A program made the translations under genes and the position numbers. From Bacteroidota bacterium (GTDB lineage: Bacteria; Bacteroidota; Ignavibacteria; UBA10030), in the NCBI GenBank assembly GCA_021813905.1, contig JAKAJH010000002.1, positions 1 to 64,000 on the forward strand: a stretch of DNA of 64,000 nt. Direction: 5' to 3'. The notes beneath the pieces were generated by a model. That model was not told the DNA's origin and made no database searches. It saw only the letters and a list, made by a program, of their open reading frames with translations. Below, in pieces: positions 15,595 to 25,944 of this stretch. Numbering within the stretch: position 1 is the first letter of the stretch; every line of letters starts with the position of its first letter.

Positions 15595-17373
15595 ATGGAT
15601 CGTCAAGCGACATTCGGATTTATCCTGATTTTTGTCGTCCTCCTTGTGTGGATGTGGATGAACGCTCCCGAGGCCAAGAAGCCTGCGGAGCCCCCCGCAA
15701 AGGCACAGGTGCAGGATACGGTTCAGCCGGTTCGTCCGACGGTCAAAGCGTCGGCAGCCGACAAGGCCGAACCAAACCCCTTTGGTACCTATTTTTCGGC
15801 CCGCGCGACGGGCCGGGAACGGCTGATCACCGTCGAAACCGACGAGTTCCGAGCCGTCTTTTCAACTCGCGGCGGTCTAATCCAATCGTGGGAAGTCAAG
15901 GGCTACAAGACCTGGTTCGGAGGTCCGGTTGACCTGGTGGGATCGGATACGCGGGGCGACTTCAGCCTGCTGTTCACGACCAGCGACGGCCGGGTGGTCA
16001 ACACGCGGGATCTGTATTTTGACGCGCCGACCGGTTCGGATCACATCGCACTCACCGGAAATTTTGAATTTGAACTAAAATTTTCTCTGCCTGCGTCGAA
16101 CGGCGGCCGGATCGAGAAAGTGTTCCGCTTCCGGAACGGCGAGTACGGATTCACCGCGGATGTGCGCCTGGTGAACATGGCTGACGTCATTTCCGGATAC
16201 GAATACCAGATCGTCTGGGAACACGGTATCCGCTATGCCGAACATAACAGCATCGACGAATCATCCTTCGCGGCGGCGTATGCGTACGCCGGCGGCGAGC
16301 TGACGGAGATCGATGCCTCCAAGGTCGATCAGAAGGAACAAAAGGAACTCGCCGGGACCATCGAGTGGGTCGCAACGCGGAACAAGTATTTCGGCGTCGC
16401 GCTCATCCCCCGCTCCTCGCAGAGCGATGGTGCATACCTTGAAGGCATCCGCCACGCCGCGCCGGACAACGGAGCCGTCGAATCGTACGCCATCGCGCTC
16501 AAGATGCCGTTCAAAGGCAATGCCGATGAGACTTCCTCTCTCGCCGTCTTCCTCGGTCCGCTGCAACACACATTACTCAAGTCGTACAACGTGGGGCTCG
16601 AAAACATCATGAGCCTCGGTTGGGCGTGGCTCATCCGGCCCATCTCCGAATACGTTATGCTCCCGCTCTTCAGCGGGATCCATTACTTCATTCCGAACTG
16701 GGGCCTGGTCATCATCGTCTTCTCCATCATCATCAAGATCGCGCTGCATCCGCTGACGAAGAGCAGCATGAGTTCGATGAAGAAGATGCAGAAACTGCAG
16801 CCCATGATGGACGAGATCCGGGAGAAGTACAAGGACGATCCCCAGAAGATGAACTCGTCAATCATGAACTTGTACCGCGACTACGGCGTCAATCCGGCCG
16901 GCGGCTGTCTGCCGTTGTTGCTGCAGCTCCCGATCATGTACGCCCTGTACGCCGTGTTCCGCTCCGCCATCGAGCTGCGCCAGGCAAGCTTCGTCTGGTG
17001 GATCACCGACCTTTCGGTGCCCGATGTCGCGTTCTCCCTGCCCTTCCATATCCCGCTCTTTGGGGTGAAGGACATCAGCGGCATTGCGCTGCTGATGGGT
17101 GTGACCATGTTCGTTCAGCAGAAGATGAGCGTCCAGGATCCGCGCCAGAAGGCGATGGTCTGGATGATGCCCATCATGATGACCCTGCTGTTCAACGGCT
17201 TCCCGGCCGGTCTGAACCTCTATTACGCGGTTTTCAATCTGCTTTCGATCGGCCAGCAGTACTTCGTCAACAAGCAGCATGACGACGCGCCCTTGCGCAA
17301 AGTCGAGCCCAAGAAGAAATCGCGCGGCGGCATCTTCAAACTCACCAAGGATATGCCGCGGCTCAAGAAGTAG
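15595..17373 (+). CDS. yidC: Membrane protein insertase YidC
   Basis: This 592-residue insertase of the YidC/Oxa1/Alb3 family folds and inserts inner-membrane proteins, alone or with SecYEG. It has an N-terminal TM helix (about 7-22), a large periplasmic beta-sandwich domain (about 65-330) typical of Gram-negative YidC, and the five-helix core (about 345-560) with the cytoplasmic helical hairpin SSMKKMQKLQPMMDEIREKY and the PAGGCLPLLLQLPI signature. The tail is Lys-rich. A GC-rich hairpin follows at 17398. Confidence 0.97.
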   Translation: MDRQATFGFILIFVVLLVWMWMNAPEAKKPAEPPAKAQVQDTVQPVRPTVKASAADKAEPNPFGTYFSARATGRERLITVETDEFRAVFSTRGGLIQSWEVKGYKTWFGGPVDLVGSDTRGDFSLLFTTSDGRVVNTRDLYFDAPTGSDHIALTGNFEFELKFSLPASNGGRIEKVFRFRNGEYGFTADVRLVNMADVISGYEYQIVWEHGIRYAEHNSIDESSFAAAYAYAGGELTEIDASKVDQKEQKELAGTIEWVATRNKYFGVALIPRSSQSDGAYLEGIRHAAPDNGAVESYAIALKMPFKGNADETSSLAVFLGPLQHTLLKSYNVGLENIMSLGWAWLIRPISEYVMLPLFSGIHYFIPNWGLVIIVFSIIIKIALHPLTKSSMSSMKKMQKLQPMMDEIREKYKDDPQKMNSSIMNLYRDYGVNPAGGCLPLLLQLPIMYALYAVFRSAIELRQASFVWWITDLSVPDVAFSLPFHIPLFGVKDISGIALLMGVTMFVQQKMSVQDPRQKAMVWMMPIMMTLLFNGFPAGLNLYYAVFNLLSIGQQYFVNKQHDDAPLRKVEPKKKSRGGIFKLTKDMPRLKK

Positions 17374-17397
17374 CACGCCGCATTCGTTGTTCACTTC

Positions 17398-17421
17398 GTG
17401 CCCCGTCCTCCGGCGGGGCAC
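17398..17421 (+). terminator. GC-rich hairpin after yidC
   Basis: GTGCCCCG (17398-17405) pairs with CGGGGCAC (17414-17421). There is no T-run, so termination is uncertain. Confidence 0.4.
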
Positions 17422-17438
17422 GTTCATGTACGGCCCCG

Positions 17439-17467
17439 TTGTAAAACCTCCCTGCGTTTCGTACATT
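17439..17467 (+). promoter_or_regulatory. Predicted mnmE promoter
   Basis: TTGTAA (17439-17444), 17 bp, TACATT (17462-17467); predicted start near 17474, 14 nt before ATG 17488. Confidence 0.5.
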
Positions 17468-17487
17468 GGCTGTCCGATTCCCCGCTC

Positions 17488-18894
17488 ATGAATCCGCTCT
17501 CCGACACAATCGCTGCGCTCGCCACACCTCCCGGTGAAGGAGGAATCGCGGTCATCCGGGTCAGTGGCCCGGATGCACTGAACCTCGTCGATCGCAGCTT
17601 TCGCGGCAAGGTGACGTTGCCTTCGGTCGTTTCCCACACGGCGCACGTGGGCGAGATTGTCGACGGGAAGCATCTCGTACTCGACCAGGTCGTGTGTCTC
17701 GTTTTTCGCGGACCGCATTCCTACACCGGGGAGGATACTGTCGAGGTGAGCTGCCACGGAGGAACATTCGTGTCGCAACGGGTGCTCCAGGCAATCCTCG
17801 ATTCGGGGGCGCGCCACGCGCGGCCGGGAGAGTTCACGCAGCGCGCGTTCCTTAATGGAAGAATGGACCTGAGCCAGGCGGAGGCGGTGGCCGACTTGAT
17901 CCATGCGCACTCGGACATGGCACACCGGGCGTCCATCCAGCAATTGCGCGGAAGCGTGCTGCAGTCGGTCGACGCGTTGCGCCGTCAGCTGATGGATACG
18001 GCGGGACTCATCGAGCTCGAACTGGATTTTGTGGACGACGGATACGAGTTCAAAGATAAAGATGTCCTGCGGAGCCAGCTGACGCAAACGATCGCGCGGA
18101 TCGACGAACTCGCCAGCACATACCGGTACGGCCGGATCTGGCGCGAAGGCGTTCACATCGTCATTGCCGGCTCACCGAATGTCGGCAAGTCGAGCCTGCT
18201 GAACGCATTGCTCAACGCCGATCGGGCGATCGTTACCGACATCCCCGGGACAACACGCGATTTCATCGATGAGTCGATCAATCTCGACGGGATTACCTGC
18301 CGCCTGACCGACACGGCGGGGTTGCGTCTGACCGAGGATCCGGTCGAGCGGGAGGGGGTGGACCGAGCCGTCCGGTTGAGTGATGAAGCAGACATTGTGC
18401 TGTTCGTTCTGGATCAGTCCCGGGCGATCGCCGACGAGGAGCTGACCTGGCTTCGCAAGCTCATCAAAGAGGGGGGAAGCGTCCGGCGAAAGTCTATCGT
18501 CGTCCTGAACAAGACGGACATTCCTTCTGCACCATCCGCGAAGGTTGACGCGCTGCTGAACTCACTTCCTCATTTGAACATTGTACGGCTGTCCGCCCGA
18601 ACAGGCGAGGGGCTACGGGGTCTCAAGAAGGCCGTTGTCACCATCGTCCGGGCGGGCATGGTGGGACCTGCACAAGAAACCGTGGTGGTCACGAACTCCC
18701 GGCATTTTCATGCTCTTACACAAGCCAAGTCCCGGTTGGAGCTGTGCCTGGACTCGCTTGACCAAGGAAGGTCGGGGGAATTCATTGCTGTCGACCTGCG
18801 GGCAGCCCTGGAGAACCTCGGCGAGATCGTGGGGGCGGTTACGACCGACGACATTTTGAACAATATTTTTGCGCGATTCTGTATCGGAAAGTAG
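17488..18894 (+). CDS. mnmE: tRNA modification GTPase MnmE
   Basis: MnmE, with MnmG, adds (carboxymethyl)aminomethyl groups to U34 of certain tRNAs. The 468-residue protein has the N-terminal tetrahydrofolate-binding domain with [14 protein letters not shown] (about 13-26), a helical domain carrying the inserted G domain (GSPNVGKSS about 228, DTAGL, NKTD), and the essential C-terminal Cys motif FCIGK. ATG 17488 is chosen over upstream in-frame codons because it follows the predicted promoter and begins the conserved domain. mnmG follows 33 bp downstream with a parS-like site in between. Confidence 0.97.
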   Translation: MNPLSDTIAALATPPGEGGIAVIRVSGPDALNLVDRSFRGKVTLPSVVSHTAHVGEIVDGKHLVLDQVVCLVFRGPHSYTGEDTVEVSCHGGTFVSQRVLQAILDSGARHARPGEFTQRAFLNGRMDLSQAEAVADLIHAHSDMAHRASIQQLRGSVLQSVDALRRQLMDTAGLIELELDFVDDGYEFKDKDVLRSQLTQTIARIDELASTYRYGRIWREGVHIVIAGSPNVGKSSLLNALLNADRAIVTDIPGTTRDFIDESINLDGITCRLTDTAGLRLTEDPVEREGVDRAVRLSDEADIVLFVLDQSRAIADEELTWLRKLIKEGGSVRRKSIVVLNKTDIPSAPSAKVDALLNSLPHLNIVRLSARTGEGLRGLKKAVVTIVRAGMVGPAQETVVVTNSRHFHALTQAKSRLELCLDSLDQGRSGEFIAVDLRAALENLGEIVGAVTTDDILNNIFARFCIGK

Positions 18895-18897
18895 AAT

Positions 18898-18913
18898 TGT
18901 TCCACGTGAAACC
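18898..18913. promoter_or_regulatory. parS-like centromere site 1 (mnmE-mnmG gap)
   Basis: TGTTCCACGTGAAACC matches the ParB-binding consensus TGTTNCACGTGAAACA at every position but the last. It is 4.4 kb from the predicted origin boxes. Confidence 0.78.
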
Positions 18914-18927
18914 CTTCGGCGGATAGA

Positions 18928-20850
18928 GTGACGGACGGGCTGAGAGATTCATATGACGTTGTTGTCGCAGGTGGGGGACATGCGGGAATCGAGGCGGCGC
19001 TGGCGGCGGCACGGCTCGGTGCAGATGTCCTGCTCGTGACAATGGACCGAAGAGCCGTCGGGCGCATGTCGTGCAATCCCGCAATCGGGGGAACGGCGAA
19101 GGGACACCTGGTCAGGGAGATCGACGCGCTGGGGGGCGAGATGGGGAAGATCGCAGACGAGACCGGAATTCACTTCCGGATGCTGAACCGGTCAAAAGGA
19201 CCGGCAGTCTGGTCACCCCGCTCTCAGAACGACCGCGAGCTCTATTCCAAGTCGGCCGAACGCCGGCTTGCCTCACAGCCCGGAGTGACTATTTTGGTGG
19301 ACATTGTCGTCGATGTCCTGACAGAAACCTGGAAAGGCCTTTCTCCTTTTCGCCTGACAGGGGCGCGGCTCCGATCCGGAAGAACGATCCGCTGCCGCGC
19401 GATGGTTCTCGCCGCGGGGACGTTCATGCGGGCACTCATGCATACGGGAGACCGCATGACGGTGGGTGGAAGATATAACGAACCCCCGTCCGACGGACTG
19501 ACTGAGCGGCTCGAGGCGATGGGCTTTGTCAGCGGGAGATTGAAGACGGGAACCCCGCCGAGGATCCATCGTGACAGCATCGATTTCCGAAAGGTTGAAG
19601 AACAGCTCAGTGACCCGGATCCACGGCCGTTCTCTTTCCAGACGGCGTCAGTCTCCAATCGGTTGATTCCTATGTATCTCACCTCCACGACGGCAGAAAC
19701 GCATGCCGTCCTGAGAACGGGATTCGACCGATCCCCGATGTTCACAGGAAGGATCAAAGGCCTCGGCCCACGCTATTGCCCCTCGATCGAAGACAAGATC
19801 AACCGATTCGCGGACAAGGATCAGCACCACATCTTCCTTGAGCCGGAAGGGTATGATACCGATGTCGTGTATGTGAACGGTTTTTCGACGAGCTTGCCGG
19901 AGGACGTACAGCTTGAAGGACTGCGGACCATTCCCGGCCTTGAGGGCGTCCGGATGCTTCGCCCGGGCTATGCGGTCGAATACGACTACTTTCCGCCACA
20001 CCAAGTCAAGCTGACACTCGAGACCAAGCTGACAGAGGGGCTCTTCTTTGCCGGGCAGATCAACGGCACCTCCGGCTACGAAGAAGCGGCCGGGCAAGGC
20101 CTCGTGGCGGGCGTCAACGCAGCGCTCCGGTCGAGAGGCAGTGAAGAAACGTTCACGCTCAGCCGGTCCGAGGCCTACATTGGAGTTCTCATTGACGACC
20201 TGGTAAACAAGGGGACCGACGAGCCGTACCGCATGTTCACTTCCCGTGCGGAGTATCGACTGGTGCTGCGTCAGGACAATGCTGACCGTCGGCTCATGCA
20301 CCGGTCCCACCGGCTCGGACTTCTGCCGGCTCCTGCCTATCGGCGTTTGCTCAGAAAAGAAGACCTCATCCGCGACATCCTTCAGGAGTGCGAGCGACTG
20401 CCGCTCACTTCCGACGATGCGAACCCGATCCTTGCCGTTCTGGGGTGCGAGCCGTTGGACGGGACCGAGCGTCTTGTACGTATCGTCCGGCGGCCAAACG
20501 CCGCTTTGTCAGCATTGCTCGATCTCGGTCCCATTCGCACAAGTCCCGTCTTTTCCCGACTGCGGGGGCTGGAAGATGCACGGATGCAAAGGGAGGTGAT
20601 CGAGCAGGTTGAGATCGAGCTCAAGTACGAAGGGTACATCTCTCGCCAGTCCGACGAGATCAGGCGGTTTGAACAGCACGAGGCACTTCACATTCCTCCC
20701 GACTTCGATTACCAGAAGGTAAAAGCGCTCTCTTGGGAGGGGAGGGAGAAGCTCGTCCGGACCCGCCCCGTCTCCATCGGGCAGGCGGCTCGTATCAGCG
20801 GCGTAACGCCGGCAGATGTCTCGGTATTGATGGTCTATCTACGAGGATAA
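18928..20850 (+). CDS. mnmG: tRNA uridine-5-carboxymethylaminomethyl modification enzyme MnmG
   Basis: This 640-residue FAD enzyme is the partner of MnmE in U34 tRNA modification. The N-terminal dinucleotide motif [13 protein letters not shown] (about 12-24), the MSCNPAIGG and GTPPRIH blocks, [19 protein letters not shown] (about 374-392) and the C-terminal helical region with YISRQ are diagnostic. The start is GTG 18928; no ATG fits the conserved N-terminus. It lies between mnmE and rsmG and is bracketed by two parS-like palindromes. Confidence 0.97.
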   Translation: MTDGLRDSYDVVVAGGGHAGIEAALAAARLGADVLLVTMDRRAVGRMSCNPAIGGTAKGHLVREIDALGGEMGKIADETGIHFRMLNRSKGPAVWSPRSQNDRELYSKSAERRLASQPGVTILVDIVVDVLTETWKGLSPFRLTGARLRSGRTIRCRAMVLAAGTFMRALMHTGDRMTVGGRYNEPPSDGLTERLEAMGFVSGRLKTGTPPRIHRDSIDFRKVEEQLSDPDPRPFSFQTASVSNRLIPMYLTSTTAETHAVLRTGFDRSPMFTGRIKGLGPRYCPSIEDKINRFADKDQHHIFLEPEGYDTDVVYVNGFSTSLPEDVQLEGLRTIPGLEGVRMLRPGYAVEYDYFPPHQVKLTLETKLTEGLFFAGQINGTSGYEEAAGQGLVAGVNAALRSRGSEETFTLSRSEAYIGVLIDDLVNKGTDEPYRMFTSRAEYRLVLRQDNADRRLMHRSHRLGLLPAPAYRRLLRKEDLIRDILQECERLPLTSDDANPILAVLGCEPLDGTERLVRIVRRPNAALSALLDLGPIRTSPVFSRLRGLEDARMQREVIEQVEIELKYEGYISRQSDEIRRFEQHEALHIPPDFDYQKVKALSWEGREKLVRTRPVSIGQAARISGVTPADVSVLMVYLRG

Positions 20851-20853
20851 TCA

Positions 20854-20869
20854 CGTTCCACGTGGAACA
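20854..20869. promoter_or_regulatory. parS-like centromere site 2 (mnmG-rsmG gap)
   Basis: CGTTCCACGTGGAACA contains a perfect 14-bp palindrome, GTTCCACGTGGAAC (20855-20868), around the CACGTG core of parS. It sits 4 bp after the mnmG stop codon. Confidence 0.7.
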
Positions 20870-20872
20870 CGC

Positions 20873-21586
20873 ATGAATGACGAAGTCCTTTGGTTACGAA
20901 CCGTCTGCGCCCACCACGGGCTCTCACTTGACGACCGGCAGGTCTCCCGGCTGATGACGTTCGCTGAGCTCCTCCTGGGCTGGAACAGGCAGGTCAATCT
21001 CATCTCCCGAAAGGACGAGGAGTCGTTCTGGACATACCACATCCCTCATTCCCTGTCGATTCTCATGAAGCTCGATATTCCGGCCAGCTCGGCCGTGCTT
21101 GATCTCGGCACGGGGGGTGGACTTCCGGGAATTCCTTTGGCTATCGTCCGTCCCGATCTCCGCTTTACGCTTCTTGACTCGACGAAGAAGAAGATCGACG
21201 CGGTCTCCGACATGGCATCACGGTTGGATCTTTCGAATGTTCATTCGGTCTGGGGCCGCGCGGAAGAAGTCGCACGGTCGAACGACTTCCACCGGAAGTT
21301 CGACATTGTCATCGCGCGTGCCGTGGCATCACTGAAGGACCTGGTGAAGTGGTCCCAACCATTTCTCGCACGGTCCGGAGCCGGAGAAACTCCCGCCGCA
21401 AGCGCTTCGTCTCGCTTCCCCGTACGCTCCGCGCTGATCACGCTGAAGGGCGGCGATCTGGAGAGCGAGATGCGCCAGGTGAACCATGTGCAATCCATCC
21501 GGAAGATTACGACCATTACGATCGATATTGCGGAGTCCGAGGCATTCCTTGCTTCAGACAAGAAAATTCTCGTAGTTGAATTCTGA
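20873..21586 (+). CDS. rsmG: 16S rRNA (guanine-N7) methyltransferase RsmG
   Basis: RsmG methylates G527 of 16S rRNA using S-adenosylmethionine. The 237-residue protein shows the SAM-binding motif DLGTGGGLPGIPLAI (about 77-91) and the RxWN-like WNRQVNLISRKD segment (about 37-48). An insertion rich in Ala and Ser near residue 175 extends one loop. It directly follows parS-like site 2. In many bacteria the next genes would be parA and parB; here murQ follows after 24 bp. Confidence 0.94.
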   Translation: MNDEVLWLRTVCAHHGLSLDDRQVSRLMTFAELLLGWNRQVNLISRKDEESFWTYHIPHSLSILMKLDIPASSAVLDLGTGGGLPGIPLAIVRPDLRFTLLDSTKKKIDAVSDMASRLDLSNVHSVWGRAEEVARSNDFHRKFDIVIARAVASLKDLVKWSQPFLARSGAGETPAASASSRFPVRSALITLKGGDLESEMRQVNHVQSIRKITTITIDIAESEAFLASDKKILVVEF

Positions 21587-21610
21587 ATCCTTCCTCACTC
21601 CAGGCATCCC

Positions 21611-22573
21611 GTGTCAGAATCCAAAGCCCTTTTTGAACAACTCAAGCACCTTTCCACTGAACAGCGGAATCCGGCGAGCATGGATATTGACGCCCGCTCA
21701 ACGGAGGAAATCGTCTGCATCATCAACAACGAAGACAAGCGGGTGGCTCTTGCCGTCGAGACCCAGATCTCCTGGATCGCACAGGCGGTCGAGCTCGCGG
21801 TACGTGCATTCAAATCCGGCGGCCGGCTGCTTTATGTCGGAGCCGGCACCAGCGGACGGCTTGGCGTCCTCGACGCGGCCGAGTGTCCCCCGACCTACGG
21901 CACTCCGCCGGAGATGATCCAGGGAATGATCGCCGGGGGAGAGCAGGCCATGTTTCGCGCCCAGGAGGGCGCCGAGGATAAGGAAGAGAACGGCGCACGG
22001 GAAATGGACAGCCGCAGCGTTGGACCGAACGACCTCGTGTGCGGGATCGCCGCGAGCCTCCGGACCCCGTATGTGGTCGGGGCCGTCAAGCGGGCCAAGC
22101 AGCTTGGCGCAAAGACGCTCTACGTCACCACCAATCCCCGGACGAAGCTGTCCGAGCCGGACTTCGAAGCGCTTGCACGCGCCATCGATGTCGCCATCTG
22201 TCCCGAAGTCGGCCCCGAGGTGGTCATGGGTTCGACCCGCATGAAATCCGGAACGGCGCAGAAGCTGGTGCTGAACATGATCACCACGGCGGCGATGATC
22301 CGGCTTGGCAAGGTGTACGAGAACATGATGATCGATCTGCAGATGACGAATCTGAAGCTCCGGGAGCGTGCGAAGCGGATCGTCATGACGATCACCGGTG
22401 TTTCGTATGAGGAAGCGGCCGACCATCTTGACAAAGCGGACTATCATGTGAAGACCGCGCTCGTCATGATTCGCGCCGGCGTATCGAAGGATGAGGCGCG
22501 CCGGCGACTTGAGCGCGCCGACGGATTCGTTCGCGCCGCCATCGAAGGCAAAGAGTACCGGATTCTGCATTGA
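21611..22573 (+). CDS. murQ: N-acetylmuramic acid 6-phosphate etherase
   Basis: MurQ cleaves the lactyl ether of MurNAc-6-phosphate to give GlcNAc-6-phosphate and D-lactate in peptidoglycan recycling. The 320-residue SIS-domain protein shows GRLLYVGAGTSGRLGVLDA (about 72-90), AECPPTYGTPPEMI, and GPEVVMGSTRMKSGTAQK with the family's conserved lyase residues. The start is GTG 21611. Its stop overlaps the TTG start of the DUF2461 gene. No anmK or transporter for anhydro-MurNAc is visible nearby. Confidence 0.95.
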   Translation: MSESKALFEQLKHLSTEQRNPASMDIDARSTEEIVCIINNEDKRVALAVETQISWIAQAVELAVRAFKSGGRLLYVGAGTSGRLGVLDAAECPPTYGTPPEMIQGMIAGGEQAMFRAQEGAEDKEENGAREMDSRSVGPNDLVCGIAASLRTPYVVGAVKRAKQLGAKTLYVTTNPRTKLSEPDFEALARAIDVAICPEVGPEVVMGSTRMKSGTAQKLVLNMITTAAMIRLGKVYENMMIDLQMTNLKLRERAKRIVMTITGVSYEEAADHLDKADYHVKTALVMIRAGVSKDEARRRLERADGFVRAAIEGKEYRILH

Positions 22574-23292
22574 CACCCCGAGCCCCCATCCCCGACATCG
22601 ATCTCGATGTCTATCCTCCGTTCGACGGCTTTCCGCGCGAGGGATTGCGCTTCCTTCGCAGTCTGAAGCGCAACAATCGGCGCGACTGGTTCGAGAAGCA
22701 CAAGCACGAGTACGAATCGTTCGTACGCGATCCGATGCTCGCGCTCATCGCCGCGCTGCAGCCGCACTTCGCACGCTTCGCGCCGGAGTTCGACCTGAAT
22801 CCGAAGCGGGCGATCTTCCGGATCTACCGCGACGTCCGGTTCAGCACGGACAAATCTCCGTACAAGACACACGTTGCAGCGCACTTCGTTCTTGGCGGCA
22901 AGCCGAAAGGCATCGCCGGCTCAGGCTACTACATGCAGATCGAGCCCGGCGAAGCGTTCTTCGGCGGCGGCATCTATATTCCGGATTCGGATCAGCTGAA
23001 GAAGATCCGGCGTGCGATCGCCGATCACGGAGACGCGTTCGCGTCGATCGTCACCTCGCGGAAGTTCACGCGCGCATTCGGCGCGCTGGAGGGGGAGCAG
23101 TTGAAGCGGATTCCTGCGGGATACGATGAGACGCATCCGATGGCCCGATGGCTGAAGTACAAACAGTTCTTTGCCGGCGCATCCTGGCCGGAGTCGGTGT
23201 GCTTCTCTTCGTCGCTCGTGGATCGGCTCGCGCGCACGGGCGAAACGCTCGCGCCGCTTGTCCGCTTCCTCAACGACGCGATCGCACGTTAA
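22570..23292 (+). CDS. DUF2461 (TIGR02453) family protein
   Basis: This 240-residue protein matches the DUF2461 pattern: FLRSLKRNNRRDWFEKHK (about 29-46), YRDVRFSTDKSPYKTH (about 85-100) and a Gly-rich GGGIYIP strand near 136. The family is widespread but its biochemical activity is unknown. The start is the TTG at 22570 overlapping the murQ stop by 4 bp, so translation is probably coupled; the first 15 residues are weakly conserved and a later start is possible. No signal peptide is seen. Confidence 0.85.
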   Translation: MTPRAPIPDIDLDVYPPFDGFPREGLRFLRSLKRNNRRDWFEKHKHEYESFVRDPMLALIAALQPHFARFAPEFDLNPKRAIFRIYRDVRFSTDKSPYKTHVAAHFVLGGKPKGIAGSGYYMQIEPGEAFFGGGIYIPDSDQLKKIRRAIADHGDAFASIVTSRKFTRAFGALEGEQLKRIPAGYDETHPMARWLKYKQFFAGASWPESVCFSSSLVDRLARTGETLAPLVRFLNDAIAR

Positions 23293-23304
23293 TTCAAATT
23301 TGAA
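23293..23304. repeat. 12-bp perfect palindrome upstream of lon promoter
   Basis: TTCAAATTTGAA lies directly after the DUF2461 stop and 28 bp upstream of the lon -35 box. It could be an operator; no known regulator motif is matched. Confidence 0.35.
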
Positions 23305-23332
23305 ATAATAAGGAACAGCGCCCGCGGATGCC

Positions 23333-23361
23333 TTGACAGTCGGGCCTTTCCTCGGTATATT
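23333..23361 (+). promoter_or_regulatory. Predicted lon promoter, near-perfect sigma-70 consensus
   Basis: TTGACA (23333-23338), 17 bp, TATATT (23356-23361); predicted start near 23368, about 68 nt upstream of the chosen ATG. Confidence 0.7.
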
Positions 23362-23435
23362 GTTTGCACACAGTGCGGGTGGATCCGGCGATTTGGATGC
23401 ACCCCCTTTTTGTTTTGGAGCGGACGGTTCCTGCG

Positions 23436-25877
23436 ATGAGCGACACCACCATCAGTACATCCGACCAGCCGATCGAGACGCTGGACAATATCCCAACGAC
23501 CCTTCCGGTTTTGCCGTTGCGGGACGTGGTTGTGTTTCCGTACATGATCTTCCCGGTTCTCGTGGGCCGGGAGACGTCGCTGCGGGCCGCGAACGCAGCG
23601 CTGGAGCGGGGAAAGAACATCTTTCTCCTCGCACAGAAGAGCCCTTCGGTGGACGAGCCGACCGAGAACGATCTGTACCGGGACGGCACGGCCGCCAAGA
23701 TCCTCCAGATGCTCAAGCTTCCCAACGGACTCATGAAGATCCTTGTGGACGGCGTGGTCCACGCCACGGTGAAGAAGTTCCTCCCGACGACCGATTTCCT
23801 CGAAGCCGAAGTGACCATCCACCGCCAGGAGCCACCGACCGGTCGGGAGCTCGAAGCGCTGGTGCGCCACACGTCCAATCTCTTCACCGAGTACGTCCGC
23901 CTGAACCGGAATCTCCCACCGGAGGTCCTGATGGCCTACGAAGGCATCAAGGAGCCCCAGCGGAAGCTCTTCTATATGGCCTCGAATCTCGTCCAGAGCG
24001 TGGAGGTAAAGCAGCGCATCCTGGAGATCCATGCGCTGCGCGATCAGATGTACGAGCTCTCCAAAATTCTCACGACCGAAGTCGACATCCTGAAGATCGA
24101 GCGGGATATCGACACGAAGGTCCAGGACAACATCCAGAAATCGCAACGAAAGTATTTCATCCAGGAGCAGATCCGCATTCTCCAGGATGAGCTGGGGGAA
24201 GACGAGGCATCTCCGGAGCTTGCGAAGCTCAAGGACCAGCTGCTTCAGGCCAGGATGCCGAAGGAGGTTCAGGAAAAGGCCATGGAGGAGTTCAACAAGC
24301 TGAAGAAGACTCCGACCATGTCGCCCGAGTTCACGGTCACCCGTAACTATCTCGACTGGCTGACGGCGGTTCCCTGGCGGAAGCGCACCAAGGACAATCT
24401 CAGCATCGAGCACGTGCGAACCATCCTCGACACCGATCATTACAGCCTCGAAAAGCCCAAGGACCGCATCCTCGAGCACATCGCGGTACTGAACCTCGTC
24501 AAGGAAATACGCGGGCAGATCCTGTGCTTCGTCGGCCCTCCGGGCGTCGGCAAGACTTCGCTCGCCAAGTCGATCGCCCGCGCGCTCGGACGGAAGTTCG
24601 TGCGCATCTCCCTCGGCGGCGTCCGGGACGAGGCCGAGATCCGGGGCCATCGCCGCACCTACATCGGCTCCATGCCCGGCAAGATCATCCAGTCCATGAA
24701 GCGGGCCGGCGTGATCAATCCGGTGCTGCTGATGGATGAGGTGGACAAGATGAGCATGGACTTCCGCGGCGATCCGTCAGCAGCTCTGCTGGAGGTGCTC
24801 GACCCGGAGCAGAATGTGGCATTCAACGACCACTATCTGGAGGTCGATTACGATCTCTCCAAGGTCATGTTCATCACCACAGCGAACGTCCGCTACCAGA
24901 TCCCGCTTCCGCTGCAGGACCGTATGGAGATCATCGAGCTGCCCGGATATCTGGAGCACGAGAAGAAAGAGATCGCCCGGCGGCATATCCTCCCGAAACA
25001 ACTGGAGGCACACGGGCTCACCGAGAAGGACGTGCGCTTTGAGGACGAGGCGCTCCTCGGTGTAATTCAGGAGTATACGCGCGAAGCCGGTGTGCGCAAT
25101 CTCGAGCGGGAGATCGCCTCCATCTGCCGCAAAGTGGCAAAGGAAAAAGTGCTGGCACGTCAGAAGAACGGAAAGGCCGGTGCCGCGAAAAAACGCCTTC
25201 CCATCGTCGTGGACCGGACCAGTGTGGAGAAATACCTGGGCGTTGCCAAATTCCGGAAGAAGTCGGCCGAGCACGAACGGCGGGTCGGCTCCGTGACGGG
25301 ACTCGCCTGGACGAGCGTCGGCGGAGACATATTGAACGTGGACGTCACCATCATGCGCGGCTCCGAGCGGTTGACGCTCACGGGCCAGCTGGGCGATGTG
25401 ATGAAAGAATCCGCCCAAGCCGCGTTGAGTTACATCCGCTCGAACGCGAAGCTCTTCGGCATCGATCCGGAATTCACCAAAGGGCGCGAGATTCATATCC
25501 ATCTTCCCGAGGGTGCGATTCCCAAGGATGGACCTTCCGCCGGCATCACGATGGCGATGGCGATCATATCCGCCGCCAGCAACCGGGCGGCCCGCAACGA
25601 TGTGGCCATGACGGGGGAGATCACTCTTCGCGGAAATGTGCTCCCGATCGGCGGCCTGAACGAGAAACTCCTGGCCGCTCAGCGCAGCGGGATCAAGACT
25701 GTTCTGATCCCGAAAGAGAATGTGAAAGATCTGACCGAGATCCCCGATAAGGTCAAGGAGGGACTGAAGATCGTCCCCGTCGAAACCATCGGGGAGGCCA
25801 TGGCGTACGTGTTCGACCGGGCAGCCACGGCGGCTCCGCGCACGCGGCACACCGCGCGCGGACGGCGCCGGGCCTGA
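23436..25877 (+). CDS. lon: ATP-dependent protease Lon
   Basis: Classical LonA of 813 residues: N-terminal substrate-binding domain (about 20-225, starting [16 protein letters not shown]), AAA+ module with GPPGVGKTS (about 366-374), and the S16 protease domain with catalytic Ser in PKDGPSAGI (about 702) and Lys in NEKLLAAQR (about 744). It degrades misfolded and regulatory proteins. ATG 23436 is chosen because the longer frame begins upstream of the predicted transcription start and the conserved domain begins soon after. A second Lon-type protease is encoded at 10172-12661. Confidence 0.97.
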   Translation: MSDTTISTSDQPIETLDNIPTTLPVLPLRDVVVFPYMIFPVLVGRETSLRAANAALERGKNIFLLAQKSPSVDEPTENDLYRDGTAAKILQMLKLPNGLMKILVDGVVHATVKKFLPTTDFLEAEVTIHRQEPPTGRELEALVRHTSNLFTEYVRLNRNLPPEVLMAYEGIKEPQRKLFYMASNLVQSVEVKQRILEIHALRDQMYELSKILTTEVDILKIERDIDTKVQDNIQKSQRKYFIQEQIRILQDELGEDEASPELAKLKDQLLQARMPKEVQEKAMEEFNKLKKTPTMSPEFTVTRNYLDWLTAVPWRKRTKDNLSIEHVRTILDTDHYSLEKPKDRILEHIAVLNLVKEIRGQILCFVGPPGVGKTSLAKSIARALGRKFVRISLGGVRDEAEIRGHRRTYIGSMPGKIIQSMKRAGVINPVLLMDEVDKMSMDFRGDPSAALLEVLDPEQNVAFNDHYLEVDYDLSKVMFITTANVRYQIPLPLQDRMEIIELPGYLEHEKKEIARRHILPKQLEAHGLTEKDVRFEDEALLGVIQEYTREAGVRNLEREIASICRKVAKEKVLARQKNGKAGAAKKRLPIVVDRTSVEKYLGVAKFRKKSAEHERRVGSVTGLAWTSVGGDILNVDVTIMRGSERLTLTGQLGDVMKESAQAALSYIRSNAKLFGIDPEFTKGREIHIHLPEGAIPKDGPSAGITMAMAIISAASNRAARNDVAMTGEITLRGNVLPIGGLNEKLLAAQRSGIKTVLIPKENVKDLTEIPDKVKEGLKIVPVETIGEAMAYVFDRAATAAPRTRHTARGRRRA

Positions 25878-25944
25878 GCCCGCCGATTCTTTGCCCATTT
25901 CCCGTTTCGATTTTCATCCGGGAATTCGTATTTTAGGACCACCC

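Noticed and set aside
23364-23435. Upstream start of lon
   Set aside because: The first codons overlap or precede the predicted transcription start, and the extra residues are not typical of Lon N-termini.
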